The position numbers were made by a program, and so were the translations under genes. This document shows positions 1 through 7,233 of a stretch of DNA of 64,000 bases, in pieces. Positions within the stretch are counted from its first letter, which is position 1, and each line of letters begins with the position of its first letter. Source of the stretch: Sphingobacterium sp. (GTDB lineage Bacteria; Bacteroidota; Bacteroidia; Sphingobacteriales; Sphingobacteriaceae); NCBI GenBank assembly GCA_031286695.1, contig JAITTY010000017.1, positions 342,092 through 406,091 on the forward strand, written 5' to 3'. A model generated the notes under the pieces. The model was not told the origin of the DNA. It saw nothing but the letters and a program-made list of their open reading frames with translations, and searched no databases.

Positions 1-35
1 ATATATAAACTAACACAATCGAACAACAAGATATT

Positions 36-482
36 ATGAAAGCATTTGTAAAAACATTCACAGCAGCAGCATTAATCGCCTTATCGTCATTTGCTATGGC
101 AACTGAAAGACCTGTATCAAAACCAGAAAAAGTTAGCATTAATTTGTCCACAGCAGACTTCGCTTTGCAGCATTATGTTGGGGTAACGACAGCCGGTGGA
201 TCTGTTGGTCTGGAGCAGTTATTTGCTCAAGATTTCAGCCAGAAGATCCAGGCTTCCAATATGCTGACCTACGGACGCCGGGCAGTCATTGAATCTTTAA
301 AAAAACAGAAGGGAGAAATTATGAACTGCAAAACCAATATCAAAATCGTTGAAAAATCTGCAGATTATATGATTGCAAAAGTTGTATTAAAATTTGACAG
401 TTTTAGTATGACTGATCTAGTGACTTTGGTTTACGAAAATGGCATCTGGCAGGTGTCCAAGTCAATCCATTCCTATCAATAA
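36..482 (+). CDS. secreted NTF2-like (lumazine-binding-like) family protein, copy 1
   Basis: A 148-residue protein with a signal peptide (Lys-rich start, hydrophobic stretch to about residue 20, AMA-type cleavage site). The mature part has the pattern of small NTF2-like/putative lumazine-binding proteins: a helix with HYVGVTTAG, then LEQLFAQDF, and a C-terminal strand pair ending in DLVTLVYENGIWQVSKSI. It is the most diverged of the family copies in this window (others at 25927, 38025, 39638, 45485, 48072 and 63319), although the residues around LSTADFAL and the single Cys after KKQKGE are kept. The upstream leader is cut by the window edge, but ACTAACACAA and TATTATG before the start match the other leaders. 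Ligand and function are unknown; the fold assignment is by pattern only. Confidence 0.8.
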   Translation: MKAFVKTFTAAALIALSSFAMATERPVSKPEKVSINLSTADFALQHYVGVTTAGGSVGLEQLFAQDFSQKIQASNMLTYGRRAVIESLKKQKGEIMNCKTNIKIVEKSADYMIAKVVLKFDSFSMTDLVTLVYENGIWQVSKSIHSYQ

Positions 483-513
483 GAGCCATTCCCCACAAAT
501 ATATAAGTTGTAG

Positions 514-542
514 AGTCACATTGAGAGATGTGGCTTTTTTTT
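514..542 (+). terminator. family tail hairpin, terminator of copy 1
   Basis: AGTCACAT pairs with ATGTGGCT (one G-T pair) around a short loop and is followed by a run of eight T. The sequence from the stop codon to here (AAATATATAAGTTGTAGAG) matches the tail after the copy at 25927 and after the gene at 28394. Confidence 0.8.
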
Positions 543-817
543 AAAACACTATTCCTCAGTAGCAGACCTTTTGATTTCTCTTCTTGGCTCCATTATTGTA
601 CCAACTCAGTTGCCGATGGAGCAGTGGAATAGGGTTTTTTATTCTAAATCGTGGAAACGAAAGAGGTATGAGGTATAAATTACCTTTTTGTGCTTTTTTT
701 TTGACGATTTACCTAATGTGGTTGGAATTCTTTAGTTTTGACTATACTAGGTTAAAATTACACTATTGCCTCCTCGGCAAAGAAACGTTTGGAAAACTCA
801 AAAAATACGGGCGAACA

Positions 818-3361
818 ATGATATTGAAAGAAAGAATCGGCTACAACTACCTGAAATACCTGTTTACGGGGACGCTTTCGGCTTTGCTGGCTACAGGGTA
901 TGCGCAGGAAGTACAGAAACAGCAGAAGGATAAGAAAGAGTCGCAGCAACATATCGAGCAAGGCAGTAGGGGACAGGTTCAAACCATGGATTCCATCGAT
1001 GTCGTACGCGACTACCGGCCCATGCTAGCCGATGCCGTTAAGGTGCGCCGGAGCCCCGATATGCAACGTATCAATCGCGACGCTATCGAGACGGAGTTAC
1101 GTCAGATCGCCACCACTACCTTTTTAGCACAGCAAAAATATAAGCATGCGTACTACCATGAATTGATGAAACGGCATCCTGACGCTTCGCAAAGTAATAT
1201 CGATAATTACCGAATCGGCTATCTGGCCTACGGGGCCGGTGAGTACAAAAGAGCGAGCGGTATGTTGGAAGCGATTAAACCTTCGGACGCTTTTTATCAG
1301 GGAGCGGTTATGACGTTGGGTCATATTGCCTTGGAAACTGGCGACAAGCAAGCCGCACGAAACGCCTTTGTCAAAGCGACAAAACTGGATCTCGACCGGC
1401 AAGTGAAAGCCGATGCGCTATTTAACTATGCTAAAGTCCTGCTTGCTATGGACTCCACCCAAGCTGCACAAAAAGTCCTCGAGAAATATATCACCCAGGA
1501 AGTGAAGCCTATCGACCCGGGGGCAAAAAGACAAGAAAGTCCGGAAACATTATCGGCTGAAATCCTGCGGGGGACAACCAACTTCCATGCTGGGGTCAGT
1601 ATGTTAGAATCGCTTAAGGAGCGCGGTCGGGAAGTCAATGCGATCTATCAAAAGGTGACTTACTACCGCGGACTTGAGTTTTATAACGAGCGCGCTTTCG
1701 AAAATAGCATATCCATGTTTATGCGATCGGAAAAGTTTTCGATCAATGCAGAAATGGCGGCTCTTGCAACCTACTGGAAGGCGGAGGCGATGTATGAAGT
1801 GCGCAAATTCGGAGAAGCGGTAGAAAACTTCTCCCGGTTTCTGAGCTTGCCCGCCGCACGGAACAGCGACGTCTACAATTATGCTAATTATGGCTTGGCC
1901 TATGCTGCCTACCGAAACAACCGTTTTGAGCTGGCTGCCGATTATTTTGAACGTTTTCTAACTGCCGGAGGAAGTACAGTAGATCAAAATATACGGTATG
2001 ACGTCATTGCACGTCTGGGCGATTCATACCTGTGCCTTCGCAACTATGGGCGGGCCAACAAATACTATGACCAGCTGATCAATAGTAAAGCGCCCAATCA
2101 GGACTATGCCTTCTTCCAACGCGGTGTGATCTTTGGTTTGCAGGGTGACAATGAAACCAAGCTCAGTACGCTGCGGTCGGTTCTGAAACAATTTCCGTCG
2201 TCGAACTATGCCGATGATGCAGCCTTTGAAATTCCCTACACTTACTTCACGATGGGAGATTATAGCCGTGCTATCGAAGGGCTACAGGGGATGATCGAGA
2301 AGTATCCTCGCAGTAGTTATATTCCCCGTGCCCTAATGACGATAGGGCTCGTGCAATACAATAACGATGAACCTGAGGCGGCGAAAGCCACCTTCCAAAA
2401 AGTGGTGGAGAAATATACTAGAACCGCTGAGGCAGAGCAGGCAATGCGTTTCATTGAAAACATCTACCTCGATCAGGGAGATGCTTCGAGCTATATTCGT
2501 TACGCTGTCGGTACCAATGTCAGTAATCTGAGTCCTGCGGAGTTAGATAACATGGCTTTTCAGGCCGCCCAGTCTCTGTTTGCCAGAGGAGAATACGGTG
2601 CGGCAGTAGAGGCGATCAATGCCTATTTTGATAAATTTTCCAAACCCAAACAAGAAAAATTCGCTCGTTATATCCGTGGGGTGAGCTCGTATCGTACCGG
2701 GCATCCACAGGAAGCATTGCACGATCTGAATATCATATTGAACGACTGGACGAGCAAGTATTCAGAGAATACTTTGCTGACGGTGGTTGCGCTATATCTG
2801 GATCTTAAAGAATACAATGAGGCCATTGTGCACCTTAAAAAATTGGAGCTCAATGAAGAATATAAAAAAAATTATGGCTATGCGGTAACGAACCTGATGG
2901 TCTGTTATTTTGAACTCGGCGATATGGAACAGATGGCCAAGTACGTGAGCTTGATCAAGAATTACAGCGGAGCAACTGAGGAGGAAATTGCCAAGGCGCA
3001 TTTGTACAGCGGGAAAGCATCGTTGAAAGAAAAGAATATAGCGTCTGCCATGAAAGAATTCAACCTGGCCGCGCTGAAGAGCCAATCGGCTGTTGGTGCA
3101 GAAGCACGGTACCGCGTGGCGCTCTTGCAGTATGATAACAAGGAATATGATAAGGCGTTGGAAACAGCCTTTGATGTGATCAACAATAGGGAAGCACAAG
3201 AATACTGGGTGGCCAAGAGCTTTCTATTACTTGCCGATGCCTATGCGCGTAAAGGCAATGCTTTCCAGGCGAAAAGCACCTTGAAAAGCGTGATTGATAA
3301 TTATGACAAAAACGATGATATCGTGCCTGCAGCGAAAGAACGCTTACAGAAATTGAAGTAA
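818..3361 (+). CDS. secreted tetratricopeptide-repeat protein
   Basis: The reading frame is open from 584, but the ATG at 818 is the sensible start because it gives a signal peptide (MILKERIG... hydrophobic ...ATGYAQ, cut near residue 30) and an 847-residue protein. Residues 62-78 carry VVRDYRPMLADAVKVRR, followed by many TPR units of about 34 residues (A-Y-G-x-Y/F-x-x-A patterns such as YLAYGAGEYKRASGML and TYFTMGDYSRAIEGL). These resemble the periplasmic or outer-membrane TPR scaffolds of Bacteroidota (YfiO/BamD- and YbgF-like repeats). It probably acts as a protein-protein scaffold in the envelope; no catalytic domain is seen. The gene is monocistronic with its own terminator and has a visibly higher GC and more CG-rich codons than the PUL to its right. 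The precise partner is unknown. Confidence 0.8.
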   Translation: MILKERIGYNYLKYLFTGTLSALLATGYAQEVQKQQKDKKESQQHIEQGSRGQVQTMDSIDVVRDYRPMLADAVKVRRSPDMQRINRDAIETELRQIATTTFLAQQKYKHAYYHELMKRHPDASQSNIDNYRIGYLAYGAGEYKRASGMLEAIKPSDAFYQGAVMTLGHIALETGDKQAARNAFVKATKLDLDRQVKADALFNYAKVLLAMDSTQAAQKVLEKYITQEVKPIDPGAKRQESPETLSAEILRGTTNFHAGVSMLESLKERGREVNAIYQKVTYYRGLEFYNERAFENSISMFMRSEKFSINAEMAALATYWKAEAMYEVRKFGEAVENFSRFLSLPAARNSDVYNYANYGLAYAAYRNNRFELAADYFERFLTAGGSTVDQNIRYDVIARLGDSYLCLRNYGRANKYYDQLINSKAPNQDYAFFQRGVIFGLQGDNETKLSTLRSVLKQFPSSNYADDAAFEIPYTYFTMGDYSRAIEGLQGMIEKYPRSSYIPRALMTIGLVQYNNDEPEAAKATFQKVVEKYTRTAEAEQAMRFIENIYLDQGDASSYIRYAVGTNVSNLSPAELDNMAFQAAQSLFARGEYGAAVEAINAYFDKFSKPKQEKFARYIRGVSSYRTGHPQEALHDLNIILNDWTSKYSENTLLTVVALYLDLKEYNEAIVHLKKLELNEEYKKNYGYAVTNLMVCYFELGDMEQMAKYVSLIKNYSGATEEEIAKAHLYSGKASLKEKNIASAMKEFNLAALKSQSAVGAEARYRVALLQYDNKEYDKALETAFDVINNREAQEYWVAKSFLLLADAYARKGNAFQAKSTLKSVIDNYDKNDDIVPAAKERLQKLK

Positions 3362-3450
3362 CAGCTCGCAAGATCTGCCAGTACATAAGCATTGATGAAG
3401 CTTTTCAATGCGACCAAATAAAGACACTGTAGAGAACCTACCGTGGTAAG

Positions 3451-3476
3451 AGCCCGACAACAGTCGGGCTTTTTTC
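3451..3476 (+). terminator. rho-independent terminator of the TPR gene
   Basis: AGCCCGAC and GTCGGGCT form a perfect 8-bp stem around a 4-nt loop, followed directly by TTTTTT. It lies 90 bp after the TPR stop codon. Confidence 0.9.
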
Positions 3477-3539
3477 GTCTCCTCAAGGAAATGATTTCCA
3501 TGACTTCAGCTGGTTTACGACGATTATACCCAATTTTTG

Positions 3540-3574
3540 TACAAAAACGAACCATTTCTGAACAAATCAATACC
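3540..3574 (+). promoter_or_regulatory. direct-repeat operator, probable HTCS binding site (left PUL unit)
   Basis: TACAAAAACGAACC (3540-3553) and AACAAATCAATACC (3561-3574) are direct repeats with a 21-bp period, two helical turns. The same arrangement occurs at 16381-16415 upstream of susC, with ATTTCTG/ATTTTCG as the spacer. HTCS regulators with AraC-type domains commonly bind direct repeats just upstream of PUL promoters. The assignment to the HTCS at 10954 is inference from position and conservation. Confidence 0.75.
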
Positions 3575-3595
3575 ATAGCGGAAACCTGCTGTTGC

Positions 3596-3603
3596 TATTT
3601 TTG
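3596..3603 (+). promoter_or_regulatory. Bacteroidota -7 promoter element TATTTTTG
   Basis: TATTTTTG matches TAnnTTTG and starts 22 bp after the operator end. The counterpart in front of susC starts 21 bp after its operator. Transcription would start about 70 bp upstream of the ATG at 3684. Confidence 0.65.
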
Positions 3604-3683
3604 TGTCGTACTCCAATAAATCAATTTGATTTAAACAATACCAATACACTATAGGTGTTGATGAAAGGGGAATACAATAACCA

Positions 3684-5300
3684 ATGGGCAATAGACTTAA
3701 AAATATGTTTAGAAACGAGATGATAAACAGACAGATAATATCAAATAGCTTAATAAAAAGTGTTTTTATCCTCCTATTTTGCATTTCCGCGTCGCTTGGC
3801 TTTTCTCAAAAAAATAAAGGTCAAGGCGATTCCGGCAACTCAGGGTATATCTTACTGAAGCCAAAATACGATGGTCATTCAGTCTTGCGCAACCCTTTAA
3901 ATGTTTGGGTAATGTATGCGCCCAGGAATGCAGATGATACGTATTGGGATATCGAATATTTTGTGCCGGCATTGGGTAAAAAGGTCAAGGTCATCGATTA
4001 TGCGTCGGCATGTTATTTACGTACCAGCTGGTCTTCTCTGAATCCCAGTGATGGTGTTTATGCCTGGGATGATCCAAATTCTAAAATAGGAAAGCTCATT
4101 AAAGGTGCGCAAAAGAGAGGGTTGCCCATCGCGCTACGTATTGTGGTGGACGGTCGCGACCAAGGTCAAAATACACCCAAATTTGTGTTTGACCTTGGAG
4201 CCAAATATTACCTGGAAAATGAAAACTATCCCGATAGACAAACACCTTATCCTCAGGATACGGTATTTAGAAAATACTATACCAAATTTATTACAGCTTT
4301 GGCCAAGGAATTTAATGATCCTGAAAAGACCTCTTTTATCGATGCTTATGGCTTGGGAAAATGGGGCGAAGCACATTATGTTGTCTATGAAGATCCAAAA
4401 GTGGCAACGTCCGAAAGTACCGAAAAGATAAAGGCAGAAACCTTGGATTGGGTAACCAGTTTGTATGCTAACACATTTACCAAGGTACCTCTGGTTATTA
4501 ATTACCATCGTTTGGTGGGGCATCCCGAAAGTTGGGGAGCTGTTAACCCAAACAGTGAACGCTTATTGGACAAAGCTATTGATAAAGGTTATAGTCTGCG
4601 CCAAGATGCTTTTGGTATGACCGGCTATTACCAGGACTGGGAAAAGAATTTTGCCAAGAAATGGAATTTTAAACGCCCTATTATTATGGAGGGCGGTTGG
4701 ATTATCGCCCCGGGTAAACACCGTTATTGGACAGACCCGAGCGGGAAATATAGGGAAGGGCACGATGAGGATGTCAGGAAAGGAGAGTTCGACCTGTCGG
4801 CCGAGGCCCATGTCAATATGATGGATTTTAGAGCAGGTGGAGAAACTGAATCCTGGTTTAAGTCCTTTGATCTGGTTCAAAGGTTTAATACGGAAGGGGG
4901 CTACCGCGTATATCCAGACCAAATCAGCTTGCCTCAAGAAATTAAGCCGGGCAAGGTTGCGCTAATTTCTCATCGTTGGCAAAATATGGGTTGGGGCTAT
5001 TTACCCAATAATATCCCACAGTGGAATTATAAATATAAAGTAGCTTTTGCATTGTTGGATGCCGAAGGGAATGTCAAAAAGATTTTTGTAGACCACCAAA
5101 GCGAACCGTCTACCTGGTTGAAAGGTACTGCTGCGAGTTATAAACTAAATGCAAAAATAGATTTACCTGTAGGAATTTACCGCTGGGCAGTAGCTATTGT
5201 TGATATGACAAAGAAAAATAAGCCAGCAATTCAACTTGCCCTTGACGGAGATTTAACGGCTCAAGGCTGGACTAAGCTGTCAGCGTTGCAGGTAAAATAG
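3684..5300 (+). CDS. secreted TIM-barrel-like protein (DUF4832/DUF4874-type), candidate glycoside hydrolase
   Basis: 538 residues. A signal peptide lies in residues 23-41 (LIKSVFILLFCISASLGFSQ); starts at 3705 or 3720 are also possible. The body begins with NPLNVWVMY and a YLRTSWSSLNPSDGVYAW block, typical of TIM-barrel proteins of the DUF4832/DUF4874 kind. It ends in a beta-rich domain with RWQNMGWGYLPNN. Two glutamates sit where clan GH-A enzymes keep their acid/base and nucleophile: GKWGEAH (E229) and PIIMEGGW (E336). Its paralogue at 22797 keeps both with the same 107-residue spacing. It is the first gene of the left PUL unit, 28 bp before the GH2 gene. I infer a hydrolase acting on the PUL substrate; a non-catalytic glycan-binding role is the alternative. 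Confidence 0.75.
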   Translation: MGNRLKNMFRNEMINRQIISNSLIKSVFILLFCISASLGFSQKNKGQGDSGNSGYILLKPKYDGHSVLRNPLNVWVMYAPRNADDTYWDIEYFVPALGKKVKVIDYASACYLRTSWSSLNPSDGVYAWDDPNSKIGKLIKGAQKRGLPIALRIVVDGRDQGQNTPKFVFDLGAKYYLENENYPDRQTPYPQDTVFRKYYTKFITALAKEFNDPEKTSFIDAYGLGKWGEAHYVVYEDPKVATSESTEKIKAETLDWVTSLYANTFTKVPLVINYHRLVGHPESWGAVNPNSERLLDKAIDKGYSLRQDAFGMTGYYQDWEKNFAKKWNFKRPIIMEGGWIIAPGKHRYWTDPSGKYREGHDEDVRKGEFDLSAEAHVNMMDFRAGGETESWFKSFDLVQRFNTEGGYRVYPDQISLPQEIKPGKVALISHRWQNMGWGYLPNNIPQWNYKYKVAFALLDAEGNVKKIFVDHQSEPSTWLKGTAASYKLNAKIDLPVGIYRWAVAIVDMTKKNKPAIQLALDGDLTAQGWTKLSALQVK

Positions 5301-5328
5301 CAAATTTTATTAAGAACTAACACCTATT

Positions 5329-7116
5329 ATGATAAAACTGATCAATCTCTCTTTAGTATTGTCCCTGCTTTTTAGTCTGACAGCCTTTAACCTTATCGCA
5401 CAGCAAAATATGACTAATGTATATGGTAGGCGCATACAATCATTAAATGGAAAATGGGATGCCATTGTAGACTTATACGACCAGGGCAGAAAAAATAAAA
5501 TCTACCTGAATAAAAAACCGGAAAACAAGACCGATTTTTATGAATATGCTTTCGAAAATGGCCTTCGTTTAAACGTGCCCTCGGATTGGAACAGCCAGAT
5601 GCCCGAACTTAAATACTATGAAGGTACGATTTGGTATGGACGTAAGTTTGGTGCAGTCAAAGCAAGTGGGGATAGGCTGTTCTTACATTTTGGAGCTGTA
5701 AGCTACCGTTGTCGGATTTACCTGAACGGACAAGAAATCGCACAACACGAAGGTGGTTTCACCCCTTTTCAGATTGAAATAACGGATGCTGTTAAAGAAA
5801 ACGATAATTTTTTGGCTGTTGAGGTCAACAATACCCGACGGGTAGATGCTATTCCGGCGATGGCCTTCGATTGGTGGAACTATGGTGGCATCACTCGCGA
5901 TGTTTTTTTGGTAAGCACTCCAAAGATTTTTATCGACGATTATTTTGTTCAATTAGACAAAATCAAAGCAGATAAAATCAACGCCCATGTAAAGCTTTCG
6001 GATAAGTTGGCCAATTCCTCCATTACCATCGAAATACCGGAACTACGACTAAAACAAACGCTTAAAACGAATGCTCAGGGAGAGGTGAAAACTTCATTCA
6101 TATCAAAGGAAATTAAACGTTGGTCGCCTGCTGCACCTAAACTGTATAAGGTGAAGATTTCAACGCAAGATGATCAAATCGAGGAGGAAATAGGTTTTCG
6201 CAATATTTGGGTTAAGGGGGAAGATATCTTTCTGAATGGCGAAGCTATTTTTCTCAAGTCCATTTCATTTCATGAGGAAATACCTCAACGAAAAGGTCGT
6301 GCTTTTTCACAGGCAGATGCGGTGGTGCTGCTTTCGGAAGCTAAAGCTTTGGGCTGTAATATGATTCGCTTGGCACATTATCCACAAAATGAATATATCG
6401 TGAGAATGGCCGAAAAAATGGGTTTCTTGTTGTGGGAAGAGATTCCTATATGGCAGGGTATTGATTTTGAAAATGAATCGACCAAAGAGAAAGCGGGCAA
6501 AATGATGGGTGAAATGGTCGCTCGTGACAAAAATCGTTGTGCGCTCGCCTTTTGGGGGGTAGCCAATGAGACCCAGCCGTCCGAACCCAGAAATGCTTTT
6601 ATCAGACATTTGATTGCAACATGTAGAGCCATTGACACTAGCCGGCTTATAATCGCTGCTTTTGATCTGGTTCGTTTCAATAAGGAGAAACAGACCTTTG
6701 TCATGGACGATCCTTTTACTAAAGAATTGGACGTCGTAGCTGTCAACAAATATTTAGGCTGGTACCACTCCTGGCCAGTTTCTCCTGATAAAGCCGTATG
6801 GGATGTGGCAAAAGGCCAACCTTTAATTATTTCTGAATTTGGAGGCGAGGCCCTGTATGGCAAAACGGGCGAAAAGGATGTTGCTAGTTCATGGAGTGAA
6901 GATTACCAAGAGACTTTGTATAAAAACAACCTGGAAATGTTTAAGCATATCCCAAACCTGCGCGGAACTTCCCCCTGGGTACTATTTGATTTCCGTTCGC
7001 CATTCCGTTTTCATCCGACGAACCAAGATGGCTGGAACCGCAAAGGATTGATCTCAGACCAAGGCTACCGAAAGAAAGCCTGGTTTCTGATGAAGCATTA
7101 TTATGATAATAAATAA
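5329..7116 (+). CDS. GH2 family beta-glucuronidase, secreted
   Basis: 595 residues with a signal peptide (MIKLINLSLVLSLLFSLTAF, cut after IAQ). It has the three-part GH2 layout: sugar-binding jelly roll (about 35-200, with WYGRKFGA and WNYGGITRDVFL), an Ig-like domain (about 200-290) and a TIM barrel (about 295-595). The acid/base is E414 in FWGVANE and the nucleophile is E503 in IISEFGGE. N570-R571-K572 in GWNRKG matches the NxK motif that contacts the carboxylate of glucuronic acid in beta-glucuronidases, near the C-terminus as in E. coli UidA. It therefore probably releases terminal beta-glucuronic acid from the imported or surface glycan. It lies in the left PUL unit with the genes at 3684, 7234 and 9984. 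Confidence 0.88.
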   Translation: MIKLINLSLVLSLLFSLTAFNLIAQQNMTNVYGRRIQSLNGKWDAIVDLYDQGRKNKIYLNKKPENKTDFYEYAFENGLRLNVPSDWNSQMPELKYYEGTIWYGRKFGAVKASGDRLFLHFGAVSYRCRIYLNGQEIAQHEGGFTPFQIEITDAVKENDNFLAVEVNNTRRVDAIPAMAFDWWNYGGITRDVFLVSTPKIFIDDYFVQLDKIKADKINAHVKLSDKLANSSITIEIPELRLKQTLKTNAQGEVKTSFISKEIKRWSPAAPKLYKVKISTQDDQIEEEIGFRNIWVKGEDIFLNGEAIFLKSISFHEEIPQRKGRAFSQADAVVLLSEAKALGCNMIRLAHYPQNEYIVRMAEKMGFLLWEEIPIWQGIDFENESTKEKAGKMMGEMVARDKNRCALAFWGVANETQPSEPRNAFIRHLIATCRAIDTSRLIIAAFDLVRFNKEKQTFVMDDPFTKELDVVAVNKYLGWYHSWPVSPDKAVWDVAKGQPLIISEFGGEALYGKTGEKDVASSWSEDYQETLYKNNLEMFKHIPNLRGTSPWVLFDFRSPFRFHPTNQDGWNRKGLISDQGYRKKAWFLMKHYYDNK

Positions 7117-7154
7117 GACCTCAATTCTGAAGCTGAGCTTAAATAAGATTTCAC

Positions 7155-7177
7155 AACGACAATAGATATTTGTCGTT
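7155..7177 (+). other. intergenic hairpin inside the PUL unit
   Basis: AACGACAA and TTGTCGTT form a perfect 8-bp stem with a 7-nt loop. No T-run follows, so it is more likely an RNA processing or stability element than a terminator. It is the only structured piece in the 117-bp gap between the two GH2 genes. Confidence 0.45.
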
Positions 7178-7233
7178 ACGTGCAAAAATAACTTACTGAA
7201 TAGAATAAAAGTACATAAAAATCGAAATACGAA

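Noticed and set aside
584-817. N-terminal extension of the TPR reading frame
   Set aside because: It encodes no signal peptide at its start, reads like translated intergenic DNA, and the ATG at 818 gives a proper signal peptide.
3684-5300. Opposite-strand and second-frame ORFs inside the PUL and elsewhere (for example 4105-4431, 6378-6863 reverse)
   Set aside because: They lie fully within well-supported genes, have no domains or signal sequences, and show the usual composition of shadow frames.
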